Of a stretch of DNA of 8,302 nt, positions 1 through 5,935 are shown one piece after another. The stretch is from DATHWB01 sp035544575. Its GTDB lineage: Bacteria > Actinomycetota > Acidimicrobiia > Spongiisociales > ZC4RG35. The notes below the pieces were generated by a model. The model searched no databases. It saw nothing but the letters and a program-made list of their open reading frames with translations, and had not been told where the DNA came from. Both the position numbers and the translations under genes were made by a program. The number at the start of each line of letters is the position of its first letter. The first letter of the stretch is position 1. Location: contig DATKEC010000074.1 of NCBI GenBank assembly GCA_035544575.1, positions 1-8,302 of the forward strand. Reading direction: 5' to 3'.

Positions 1-1846
1 CCACCGCTGCCCGGTTGCGATCCTCGCCCGAACCGGTCGGGTCCAGGAACTCGGGGCTGTCGAGCACCGCGGTCCGGCCGATCTGGGTCACTGCCGCCGG
101 CTTGTAGATGATTCCCACCTTGATGGCGTCAGTGCCGGCCACACCCGTGTCGATGTAGTCGTACGTTCGGGCTCCGAGCGCGTCGTTGAGACCCGACACG
201 ATGTCAGCCAGCGGGGATACCCCCGGTGTGTTCTCGATCTCAACGAGGCCAACCACATCCGCATCGAGACCCACGAGCGCCGCGATCAGTTTCACCCGCT
301 GACGCTCGAACTCCCCGACCGAATCGGCGCCACGACACTCCTGGCTCTGATCCGCTCCGCAGACGTCGTTCACGCCGTCGTCCAACGTCACGAAGTAGTT
401 CAGGGCGTTGAGCGTCGCCACCTGCAGCCGGCCCCCCACCTCGTCGGGCGATTCCGGACGCTCCGTACGGTCGTAGGTGTCGAAGCCTGTCGGCAGTAGC
501 CGATAGAGCCCGAAGTCGAAGTAGATCGTTCCCACGATCCCCGTCACCTCGTCGCCGCCGCGGAACCGATTCTCCAGCGTGAACGGATCCCGGTTGATCG
601 GATGGATCACCTCATTGGGGTTCTGCGAGGTGATCCCGTCGTCGATGGTGATCCTGCTCCGGAGATTCCACGACAACCGCTCGAGCATCTCGGCAGATCC
701 GGGTTCGGCGACCGCCGTCGGGGTGTACGGCCGGTCCTCGTCGCCGAACGGCAACGCGATGACGACCTCGCCGAACCGGTCGTAGTTGAAGTACTCGCTC
801 ACGACGAGAGTCTGGGAGAAGACCACCGACATCCCTTCGACCGCCTCGAGATCCGAGACCGCGTCGAGGGGGAACACCACTTCTGCCGGGGTGACGGTGC
901 GATTCTTCTCGAGGACCTCCTCTTCACCCAGCACTTCGACTGACGTCGCGGAGATCTGGGTGTTGTTGAAGCGTTCTTGCACCAGGCCCTCGACCCGCAC
1001 GACATCACCGATGGAGACGGAGTCCCGGAAGCTGTTGAACACGAAGACACCCTCCGACGTGAGAGCGTTGTCGTCGACGTCGACGTCTTCCTCCTGTACG
1101 AAGAAGCCTGCCAAACGGCTGAAGGTCTCCTGGTCGCCGACGACAACCCCTTCGATGATCACCGTTTCGCCCACCAGCGGGGACACCGCGCCCGGGCCTT
1201 GGACTTCGTGAATGAAGACAGTGAGCGGTCCGCCGTCGACCACCGGTCCCGGCGTTGCGGCCGTCTCGATCGCATACGGAATGGCGGCCGCGCTGTTCGT
1301 TGCTACACCGTCGAGCGCGTCCGGTCCGCTGAAAGTCCAATCGGACACGTCGAAGGATGCCGATGCGGTGAGACCGATGCGCTTCGCCCACCCGTCGGTG
1401 TACTCCCAGGGCTGTCCCACTCCCGACTGGTCGATCTCGCCGAACGTGTCCACCACGGCTCCCAGGTGAAAGACCTCGATCGCGTCGTCGCCGTTGATGG
1501 AGGCCATTCCGCTCGTGTAGGTCGGTGCGAATCCGAAGAACGTCTCGAACGCGACCGCCTCCGTGGCGATGTAGACGTAGTCGCCGGCCGACAGGGATCC
1601 GGCCGGGAACGTGAATTCCTGACCGTCGGTCCCGCCTCCGTTGTTGGCCGACCCCACCCCGAAGTCGCTCAGATCGGCGATGTCGGTGACGGCGTAGATC
1701 TCGACGACTTTCGGGATACCGCCCGTCAGCGGACCATCCACGACGCCGGTCACGATGAGCATCTCGCCTGGCGCGGCGGCCGCCCCGGGAACGGTGGTGG
1801 CGACCATCGCCACCACCAGACTCACGACTCGTAACACTCTCTTCAC
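1..1846 (-). CDS. ExeM/NucH-type secreted endonuclease (partial, C-terminus beyond left edge)
   Basis: Probable extracellular DNA-degrading nuclease, 615 residues visible without a stop. Residues 1-25 form a signal peptide (KR-rich start, hydrophobic core, AAAA before the likely cleavage). Residues about 28-145 resemble a lamin-tail/LTD domain (glycine-rich beta segments, INGDDAIEVF). An OB-fold like that of YhcR-type nucleases starts at about residue 210 (VFIHEVQG) and runs to about 310. The endonuclease/exonuclease/phosphatase domain starts at residue 476 (VATLNALNYF), with N480 and E538 (VGLVEIEN) as expected metal and catalytic residues, plus the family motifs CRGADS, FERQR and GTDAIKVGIIYKP. 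The rest of the catalytic domain, including its later histidine motifs, lies outside the window. The GTG start is chosen because AGGGAG sits 6 nt upstream and the signal peptide follows at once. Family members scavenge DNA for phosphate or degrade biofilm DNA; that role is inferred here. Confidence 0.93.
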   Translation of the reverse strand, partial: MKRVLRVVSLVVAMVATTVPGAAAAPGEMLIVTGVVDGPLTGGIPKVVEIYAVTDIADLSDFGVGSANNGGGTDGQEFTFPAGSLSAGDYVYIATEAVAFETFFGFAPTYTSGMASINGDDAIEVFHLGAVVDTFGEIDQSGVGQPWEYTDGWAKRIGLTASASFDVSDWTFSGPDALDGVATNSAAAIPYAIETAATPGPVVDGGPLTVFIHEVQGPGAVSPLVGETVIIEGVVVGDQETFSRLAGFFVQEEDVDVDDNALTSEGVFVFNSFRDSVSIGDVVRVEGLVQERFNNTQISATSVEVLGEEEVLEKNRTVTPAEVVFPLDAVSDLEAVEGMSVVFSQTLVVSEYFNYDRFGEVVIALPFGDEDRPYTPTAVAEPGSAEMLERLSWNLRSRITIDDGITSQNPNEVIHPINRDPFTLENRFRGGDEVTGIVGTIYFDFGLYRLLPTGFDTYDRTERPESPDEVGGRLQVATLNALNYFVTLDDGVNDVCGADQSQECRGADSVGEFERQRVKLIAALVGLDADVVGLVEIENTPGVSPLADIVSGLNDALGARTYDYIDTGVAGTDAIKVGIIYKPAAVTQIGRTAVLDSPEFLDPTGSGEDRNRAAV

Positions 1847-1852
1847 TTCCCA

Positions 1853-1858
1853 CTCCCT
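1853..1858 (-). promoter_or_regulatory. Ribosome-binding site of the secreted nuclease
   Basis: AGGGAG on the minus strand, 6 nt before the GTG at 1846. It fixes this start against the arginine/histidine-rich alternative frame beginning at 1853. A TAnnnT hexamer (TAGAGT, 1874-1879) lies about 28 nt upstream of the start codon and could be the -10 box, giving a leader of about 20 nt. No good -35 box was seen. Confidence 0.7.
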
Positions 1859-1947
1859 TTCGCTCCTGGGGGGACTCTACGCGCGGTCACATGGCCCGCG
1901 CCTGTCGGGCAAGTGTCCGTCCCGTTGCGCTTCGCCGAGCGTCGGCC

Positions 1948-2310
1948 TCACCAGGCGGTCGTCTCGGCTCCGCCCACGAGCGCCACGGTGATCCCGCGGT
2001 ACCTCACGAGGAACGCTGCCTCGTCGAGTCGCCTCCTCCGCAGCCAGCTGGTGACCTCCTGGTTGCACTTGCTGGCATTGCACGAACCGCACGCCGGCAC
2101 CACGTTGTCGAGGGTGTAGCGCCCGCCCCGTGACACGGCGAGAACGCAGTCGCGCTGCAGAGGCGTGCCGGATTCACCGCAATAGGCACATCCGCCCCAG
2201 GCGTCCTGCAGGGCGGCCCACTGGGCAGCGGTCAGGTCGTGTTCGACCCGCGCCATCCGGCGCTGGCGCTTTCGGGCGCTGCGAGCACGACGAGTCCGGC
2301 TGACGGCCAT
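1948..2310 (-). CDS. Small HNH-fold protein without catalytic histidines
   Basis: A 120-residue protein with a very basic N-terminus (residues 5-21, mostly R/K) and a zinc-binding HNH fold: C41-x2-C44 and C74-x2-C77, with SRGG (60-63), LDN (67-69) and CN..K (77-81). The position normally held by the first catalytic histidine (D-H) is D54-C55, and the last is N78; the only histidine in the protein is H24, outside the fold. I recall similar D-C versions in actinobacterial HNH proteins, so this is probably a family trait rather than decay, but I could not check. The C-terminal part has W89 and an arginine run (91-94). Likely nucleic-acid binding; nuclease activity is doubtful. ATG 2310 is preferred over a TTG at 2406, whose extra 32 residues are low-complexity and would run through the divergent regulatory region. 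No Shine-Dalgarno is visible; see the -10 hexamer at 2318-2323. Confidence 0.85.
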   Translation of the reverse strand: MAVSRTRRARSARKRQRRMARVEHDLTAAQWAALQDAWGGCAYCGESGTPLQRDCVLAVSRGGRYTLDNVVPACGSCNASKCNQEVTSWLRRRRLDEAAFLVRYRGITVALVGGAETTAW

Positions 2311-2317
2311 GACGCCC

Positions 2318-2323
2318 ACGCTA
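2318..2323 (-). promoter_or_regulatory. Candidate -10 box for leaderless transcription of the HNH gene
   Basis: TAGCGT (TAnnnT) with 7 nt between it and the ATG at 2310, so transcription would start at or one base before the start codon. The gene has no Shine-Dalgarno. No clear -35 was found, which is common in actinobacteria. Confidence 0.4.
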
Positions 2324-2325
2324 GA

Positions 2326-2354
2326 CCGGAGCCCTATCCCGGCTGTGGCTCCGG
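2326..2354. repeat. 8-bp perfect inverted repeat in divergent promoter region
   Basis: CCGGAGCC (2326-2333) and GGCTCCGG (2347-2354) separated by 13 nt. It lies just upstream of the candidate -10 box of the HNH gene, in the 108-bp region shared with the plus-strand gene at 2419. It could be an operator for a dimeric regulator. In this GC-rich background chance is a real alternative. Confidence 0.4.
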
Positions 2355-2406
2355 CCCCGCCGCCCCTGATCTTTCGCGTTCTCGTCCCTCGTATGGCCCG
2401 TGGCAA

Positions 2407-2412
2407 TAGCCT
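2407..2412 (+). promoter_or_regulatory. Candidate -10 box for leaderless transcription of the 2419 gene
   Basis: TAGCCT ends 6 nt before the ATG at 2419, at -12 to -7 if transcription starts on the A of the ATG. There is no good Shine-Dalgarno; GGA at 2413-2415 is short and too close to the ATG. Confidence 0.4.
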
Positions 2413-2418
2413 GGAACG

Positions 2419-2649
2419 ATGGAGCTACAGCACGGCAGAAGGTACCGGTGGACGGTCGAGGCCCATCCCGGCATCGCCGAAGAGGAGAGCGCGGTCATGG
2501 GTAGCTACGCCGGCTCGGTGTGGGTGAGGTGGCCGGACCCCGACAGTGATTGGACCGAGGTCGTTTCAGTCGAACTCGAAGAGGCAATCGACGGACACGA
2601 TCGGATCGGGCTGCGCTCGGATCTCGTCGTCGAGGTCCATCCGCTCTAG
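2419..2649 (+). CDS. Small acidic hypothetical protein
   Basis: A 76-residue protein that I do not recognise. It is acidic with many beta-prone stretches (YRWTVEAHPG near residue 9, GSVWVRWPDPDSDW at about 32-45, VVSVELEEA at about 48-56, DLVVEVHPL at the end). It has no signal peptide, no membrane segment and no cysteine. The balanced composition with frequent D/E and G/C-rich third positions looks coding, unlike the arginine/proline-rich frames opposite it. It diverges from the HNH gene and is followed directly by a hairpin at 2650-2664, consistent with a single-gene transcript. Function unknown; there is a moderate chance that it is not a gene. Confidence 0.6.
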   Translation: MELQHGRRYRWTVEAHPGIAEEESAVMGSYAGSVWVRWPDPDSDWTEVVSVELEEAIDGHDRIGLRSDLVVEVHPL

Positions 2650-2664
2650 CGGACGCGTCGTCCG
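2650..2664 (+). terminator. Short hairpin directly after the 2419 gene
   Basis: CGGACG, 3-nt loop CGT, CGTCCG: a perfect 6-bp stem starting on the base after the TAG stop. There is no T-run, so it would be an actinobacterial-type terminator without a U-tract, or chance. Confidence 0.35.
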
Positions 2665-2920
2665 GGTGCGATGCCGTTCGGGGGACGGGTGGCTCCGTTA
2701 GAAACAAGATCATATGGAGGACGTGAACGCCGGCACGTCGCATAGCTCCGGCGCGAGACGGCCAAGATCCACCTGGTCGTGGCAGAAACCGGAATGCCGG
2801 ACTAGGAATGGGCGCCGCTGTTCGGCTCGCGGCTCTTTTCATGCAGCCCGTTTTCTGCCGCCTCGCACCCTGGTGCCCTGTACCGTGGTAGCAACTTCCT
2901 CAAAGGAAGCCGGGGAGACA
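2665..2920. other. Intergenic stretch with no supported gene
   Basis: About 250 bases of non-coding sequence. An A/T-richer patch around 2697-2716 stands out. A TAnnnT hexamer (TACCGT, 2881-2886) is the best -10 candidate for the secreted-protein gene at 2931. The open frames here are arginine/serine-rich and shift out of the real downstream frame, so I do not call them. Confidence 0.5.
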
Positions 2921-2926
2921 AGGAGG
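2921..2926 (+). promoter_or_regulatory. Strong ribosome-binding site of the small secreted protein
   Basis: AGGAGG lies 4 nt before the ATG at 2931. The in-frame GTG at 2928 would be only 1 nt away, so the ATG is the likely start. Confidence 0.75.
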
Positions 2927-2930
2927 AGTG

Positions 2931-3326
2931 ATGAGGAGAAGGATAGGAATTATCGTCGCCGCCGCGGCCACGCTGGGGGCACTGGCTTTGCCAGCAACGG
3001 CCACGGTCCACGAGATCACCGGGATGTTCTGCGCGGGCGAGCATGGCAACCACACACCGAACGGGATATCAGGCGGATCGAAGGCCAACAACTTCGCACA
3101 GCCGCTGATTGCCACCGGGTTCGTGGAGTCCATCGCGCCGTACGATGGCGACGGCGTCAATGGGCCTGGCGTGCTGATCACGTTCGACCTCGACCATCCT
3201 GCATCGAAGATCGCGCCACATCCGACACTGGACACGTTCTTCGTCGGTAACGGAACGTACATCACGGCGTTCGTGCTCGATTCGAGCCATGGATTCTCGA
3301 ACTGCAAGGAACTCAGAAGCCCATAA
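2931..3326 (+). CDS. Small secreted hypothetical protein
   Basis: A 131-residue protein with a clear Sec signal peptide: MRRR, a hydrophobic core rich in A, L, I and V (5-20), and ATA at 22-24 before the likely cleavage. The mature part (about 107 residues) has two cysteines, C34 (GMFCAGE) and C125 (SNCKEL), which could form one disulfide joining its ends. It also has a beta-rich middle (GVLITFDLDHPASK, TYITAFVLD). No lipobox or membrane anchor is present. I do not recognise a family; it looks like a compact exported beta domain. It is a monocistronic plus-strand gene with a very good ribosome-binding site, so expression may be high, and it ends before two tandem hairpins. Calling it secreted is well supported; its role is unknown. 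Confidence 0.82.
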   Translation: MRRRIGIIVAAAATLGALALPATATVHEITGMFCAGEHGNHTPNGISGGSKANNFAQPLIATGFVESIAPYDGDGVNGPGVLITFDLDHPASKIAPHPTLDTFFVGNGTYITAFVLDSSHGFSNCKELRSP

Positions 3327-3344
3327 CCGACCGGCCAACGAAAG

Positions 3345-3360
3345 CCTCTGAGGCCAGAGG
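3345..3360. repeat. Minor hairpin before the main terminator
   Basis: CCTCTG, loop AGGC, CAGAGG: a perfect 6-bp stem between the secreted-protein gene and the larger terminator. It may be an auxiliary part of the same termination region. Confidence 0.35.
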
Positions 3361-3363
3361 TGT

Positions 3364-3397
3364 GAGCGACCCCCGAGGACACCCTCGGGGGTCGCTC
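3364..3397. terminator. Bidirectional terminator between convergent genes
   Basis: A perfect 15-bp inverted repeat (GAGCGACCCCCGAGG, loop ACAC, then its exact complement). It lies between the plus-strand stop at 3326 and the minus-strand methyltransferase stop at 3432, so it can serve both. There is no long T-run on either side, as is usual for high-GC actinobacterial terminators. Confidence 0.85.
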
Positions 3398-3431
3398 GTG
3401 CTTCGGCTCGGAGTGCCGAGTGCGCATACGT

Positions 3432-4190
3432 TCAGGTGTTTCCGCGGGCCGCCCAGGCCCGAGCAGTGATGGTGAAAGAGCCAGCGGGCAGCATGGCCCG
3501 GCAGTGCTCGCGCAACTCGGCTTGCTGATGCTCATCGAGGCTGGCGAGATAGGCGCCGGCTGGGCCGACTCCCCGCGTGAAAGGGTGCCACCACTCCTCG
3601 AAGCCTGAGTGGTGGCGGGTGACTTCCAGCGCCGTACCCTCCACGCTGCGAAGACTGGACTCCTGGAACAGGTCCGTGAGATGGCCCTCGCGCGCGCCGG
3701 CAAGGCCCGACTCGTCCTCGACGTCCGGGTTGAGCGCTCGTGCCGCGGTCCAGAACGGTCCAAGCGGACCGCGACCCCCGGCGTAGTCCCAGACACACGC
3801 CGCGATCACACCACCCGGACGCGTCACCCGGGCCATCTCGGCGATACCGGCTAGTGGGTCCGCCATGAAGTGGACGACGAGCTGTGCGAGCGCCGCGTCG
3901 AACGTCCCGTCGTCGAACGGCAAGCGCTCGGCAACGGCCACTCGGATGTCGACGCCCGGATTTCGCTCGCGCGCCGCGGCGACGAAGGACGTCGACGGAT
4001 CGACTGCCGCGACGGCGGAGGGCCCTAAACGGGCAACGAGTTCGCTCGTGAGCGAGCCCGGGCCGCAGCCGACGTCGAGCACCCGTTGTCCGGCATCCAC
4101 GCCAGCGAACTCCACCAGCTGCGACGCCAAGGGCTGTGACCACCGACCCATGAACTGGTCATACGCGTCGGCGGCAACATCGAAGCCCAC
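3432..4190 (-). CDS. Class I SAM-dependent methyltransferase
   Basis: A 252-residue Rossmann-fold methyltransferase. It has motif I VLDVGCGPG at 37-45, the acidic residue of motif II at D64 (AAVDPS), a motif like LPFDDGTFDAALAQ for the central strand, and MARVTRPGGVIAACVWD as the later strand typical of the UbiE/Methyltransf_11 group. The C-terminal half (FEEWWHPFTRGVGPAGAYL) probably forms the substrate lid. The substrate cannot be told from sequence; it is a cytosolic small-molecule enzyme by family. GTG at 4190 gives the full N-terminal FDVAADAYDQFMGRW segment typical of these proteins. No good Shine-Dalgarno is present, but a TAGGTT -10 hexamer sits 6 nt upstream. It follows the ATPase gene on the same strand, but a hairpin lies between them, so it is probably transcribed on its own. 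Confidence 0.93.
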   Translation of the reverse strand: MGFDVAADAYDQFMGRWSQPLASQLVEFAGVDAGQRVLDVGCGPGSLTSELVARLGPSAVAAVDPSTSFVAAARERNPGVDIRVAVAERLPFDDGTFDAALAQLVVHFMADPLAGIAEMARVTRPGGVIAACVWDYAGGRGPLGPFWTAARALNPDVEDESGLAGAREGHLTDLFQESSLRSVEGTALEVTRHHSGFEEWWHPFTRGVGPAGAYLASLDEHQQAELREHCRAMLPAGSFTITARAWAARGNT

Positions 4191-4196
4191 CGGTGG

Positions 4197-4202
4197 AACC
4201 TA
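4197..4202 (-). promoter_or_regulatory. Candidate -10 box for leaderless methyltransferase transcript
   Basis: TAGGTT with 6 nt (CCACCG) before the GTG at 4190, at -12 to -7 if transcription begins at the start codon. It lies just downstream of the hairpin that would end the ATPase transcript. Confidence 0.4.
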
Positions 4203-4233
4203 CTCCTGCAGGCAAACGGGCGCTCAGTGAGAT

Positions 4234-4259
4234 CGCGCCGGCCCCTCAAGACCGGCGCG
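4234..4259 (-). terminator. Terminator-like hairpin overlapping the ATPase stop codon
   Basis: A perfect 8-bp inverted repeat, CGCGCCGG (4234-4241) and CCGGCGCG (4252-4259), with a 10-nt loop that contains the TGA stop of the ATPase gene (4246-4248). It has no T-run. It separates the ATPase gene from the methyltransferase promoter region. Confidence 0.5.
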
Positions 4260-4626
4260 GCTCCTCGGTGCTTTTCTGCCCGATCCGAATCTCGGCCCAG
4301 ACCACTTTGCCTTCGGGGCGCTGATCGGCGCCCCACCTCTCACTGATCGCCTCCACCAGGCGCAACCCGGCCCCGCCGGTGCCATCTATCAGGTCTCGGG
4401 CGGCGGGCATGATCGCCGAGCCGTCGACCACCTCGATTCTCACCTTGTCTTCATCGATCTCGAGGGAAACGACGAGATCTGTGTTGGCGTGGCGAATGAC
4501 ATTGGTAACCAGTTCACTTGCGACGAGTTCGATATCCCAGGTGTCAGCCCATGGGATTTCCCGTCGAATCATCTGCCTGACGCGCCGCACCGACTGGGGG
4601 TCGGGCGGGAACGGTTGAGAAGGCAT
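4246..4626 (-). CDS. RsbW-type anti-sigma factor ATPase (HATPase_c_2)
   Basis: A 126-residue GHKL ATPase of the anti-sigma/serine kinase class. Such proteins bind a sigma factor and phosphorylate a STAS antagonist on serine, the partner switch. Visible motifs: N-box E38-L-V-T-N42 with H46; G1 box V67-D68-G69; G2 box G82-T-G-G-A-G-L-R-L-V (82-91); and the family-typical C-terminal KVVWAEI (107-113). It has no membrane segment and no extra domain, so it is the stand-alone cytosolic form common in actinobacteria. The ATG at 4626 is preferred; a TTG at 4638 would add four residues. Neither start has a good Shine-Dalgarno. A natural partner candidate is the STAS protein at 6634-7014. No sigma factor is next to it, so its target is unknown. 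Confidence 0.92.
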   Translation of the reverse strand: MPSQPFPPDPQSVRRVRQMIRREIPWADTWDIELVASELVTNVIRHANTDLVVSLEIDEDKVRIEVVDGSAIMPAARDLIDGTGGAGLRLVEAISERWGADQRPEGKVVWAEIRIGQKSTEEPRRS

Positions 4627-4656
4627 ATAGAGCGCCAATGTCGCGGCCTAGAGAAC

Positions 4657-4679
4657 ATACCCCGGCTGGCTGCGGGGTA
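4657..4679. promoter_or_regulatory. Palindrome with SigB-like -10 sequence upstream of the ATPase gene
   Basis: TACCCCG (4658-4664), 8-nt spacer, CGGGGTA (4673-4679): a perfect 7-bp inverted repeat. On the minus strand the left arm gives GGGTAT (4657-4662), identical to the SigB-family -10 consensus and about 30 nt upstream of the ATPase ATG. The right arm gives GGGTAA on the plus strand. No GTTT-type -35 was found at the expected spacing, so the promoter call is weak; an operator is the other option. Confidence 0.35.
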
Positions 4680-5030
4680 ATCCTCGTCGCCGGACATCTG
4701 CAGTCCGAGATAGGCCGAAGCATCGAACATAGCCGTTTCCTTTACTGGGAGGCGGCCGCAGAGCTACGAGACAAGTGGAACACGAGTGCGAACGACGCAG
4801 GTCCCTTCGCCTGTCGATGTCGACCGGCCGTAGGGCAAGGGCACGCTGTTCTAAAGCCGCCACATCGGGCCCGGGTTCGCCTGCTCCTGACCGCCGCGCT
4901 TCCTGAGTCGCGCGAGCCGCAGGACCGCCAAGTGAGTCCTCGCGAACCTCAATTGCCCAAGTCCGGTCACCCCGCCTTGTGTAAGGTCCGACGCCAGCTG
5001 GTCCTCGAGCACCAACAGATTGGAACTCTC
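4680..5030. other. Gene-free region upstream of the lipoprotein
   Basis: The stretch between the divergent ATPase and lipoprotein starts is about 400 bases, with no convincing gene on either strand. An open plus-strand frame runs through it into the lipoprotein, but its translation is mixed and lacks any start with a ribosome-binding site. TAAGGT (4982-4987) is a possible -10 box for the lipoprotein gene, giving a leader of about 37 nt; TTGCCC at 4953 is too far away to be its -35. I found no tRNA or convincing RNA structure here beyond the palindrome at 4658-4679. Confidence 0.5.
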
Positions 5031-5756
5031 ATGAGACGAGCCATCGCGATGGTTCTCGGAGCGGGGTTGGTGTTGGTCGGCTGCGGGGGCAGCGGCGAGG
5101 GATCTCCCGATACGACCGAAGGGGCGGCAACGACCACCGCCGGGTCCGAGGGCACGGCGGCCGCCCGCGGATCCACCACAACCCTCGTCGACGCGACAAC
5201 GACTTCGGCTGCCGAGGAGCAGGACGGCGACGTCGACCCACTCAGCGTGATGTCGCAGGAGTGCATCGACCTGTTCGTCGAGTACGCGCAGGCGCTCGAG
5301 CCTGTGATCGACGGAGCCAACCCGAGGTTCCTCACGGACGGCGAGATGGAGGCACTCACCGCTGAGCTCGATCCCATCCAAGAGGAGTACGACGCAGCCG
5401 TGGCTGAATCGGATTGCCCGAACACCGATATCCGCACCGACCGGGATCTCCTCACCGTGATGCTCCATCTGACCCGGACCGAGGCCCCTGGTGCCCTGCC
5501 GATGATGGAGTGGGTCGCCGACCTCGCCGACTACTACGACGACCTGCCCGACATCTCCACAGGCGACTGCGATGTCGACCTCGCCGAACTGCAAGCGACG
5601 GTGTCCTCCGTCGAGAGCCCACACCAACTGCAAATGACAGACCTCATCGACATGGAGAATCTGTTCGCGTCGCTTCGGGAGTCATGCCCGGACCGGGTCG
5701 CGGATTACTTTCAGTCGCCCGAGTACCAGGAGTGGGCCGGCGTCGACGGAGGGTGA
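5031..5756 (+). CDS. Lipoprotein of unknown function
   Basis: A 241-residue predicted lipoprotein. MRR, a hydrophobic core (4-16) and lipobox L15-V-G-C18 give a lipid-anchored cysteine at position 18. A low-complexity linker rich in T, A, S, G and E follows (19-66) and should span the outer layers of the envelope. The acidic, mainly helical domain (about 70-241) has four cysteines, C78, C129, C180 and C219, likely two disulfides outside the membrane. Segments such as MSQECIDLFVEYAQAL, YDAAVAESDCP and ADYFQSPEYQEW look like helices of a compact bundle. I do not recognise a family. A start at 4638 would add 131 residues before the signal sequence and is rejected because the lipobox would no longer be N-terminal. 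The only Shine-Dalgarno-like bases are GGAA, about 6 nt before the ATG. Confidence 0.88.
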   Translation: MRRAIAMVLGAGLVLVGCGGSGEGSPDTTEGAATTTAGSEGTAAARGSTTTLVDATTTSAAEEQDGDVDPLSVMSQECIDLFVEYAQALEPVIDGANPRFLTDGEMEALTAELDPIQEEYDAAVAESDCPNTDIRTDRDLLTVMLHLTRTEAPGALPMMEWVADLADYYDDLPDISTGDCDVDLAELQATVSSVESPHQLQMTDLIDMENLFASLRESCPDRVADYFQSPEYQEWAGVDGG

Positions 5757-5884
5757 CGTCCTCATGTTCGCGACCAGGTTCCCCCACATCTGACCGACTT
5801 CCCGCCGAGCCCGAGATCTCCGGCATCCTCCAACTCGGCCTGGTCCGCGTGGACGGCGAACCATTCGAAAGGCACAGGATCGAT

Positions 5885-5907
5885 GCCGGTCAGCGACGGC
5901 GACTGGC
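5885..5907. terminator. Weak hairpin between convergent lipoprotein and ANTAR genes
   Basis: GCCGGTC (5885-5891) pairs with GACTGGC (5901-5907) around a 9-nt loop, with one G-T pair. It lies in the 179-bp gap between two convergent stops (5756 and 5936), where a terminator is expected. There is no T-run, so the evidence is slight. Confidence 0.25.
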
Positions 5908-5935
5908 TCGTCGGGGGCAAAGTCAACAGACGGCC

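Noticed and set aside
977..1834. Plus-strand frame of 285 codons
   Set aside because: Antisense to the nuclease, which has clear domains; its length reflects high GC content.
1005..1853. Long minus-strand frame of 282 codons
   Set aside because: Arginine/histidine/glycine-rich shifted frame of the secreted nuclease, with no domain motif.
1929..1942. Hairpin CGCT...AGCG between the HNH and nuclease genes
   Set aside because: Only a 4-bp stem, at chance level in this composition.
2714..3250. Plus-strand frame of 178 codons starting ATGGAGGAC
   Set aside because: Overlaps the real secreted-protein gene in another frame and is arginine-rich with no motif.
2900..3796. Minus-strand frame of 298 codons
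   Set aside because: Runs antisense through the secreted protein and the terminator, then into a shifted frame of the methyltransferase; serine/proline/arginine-rich.
4638..5030. N-terminal extension of the lipoprotein by 131 codons
   Set aside because: It would place the signal peptide and lipobox mid-protein; no ribosome-binding site or coding-like composition.
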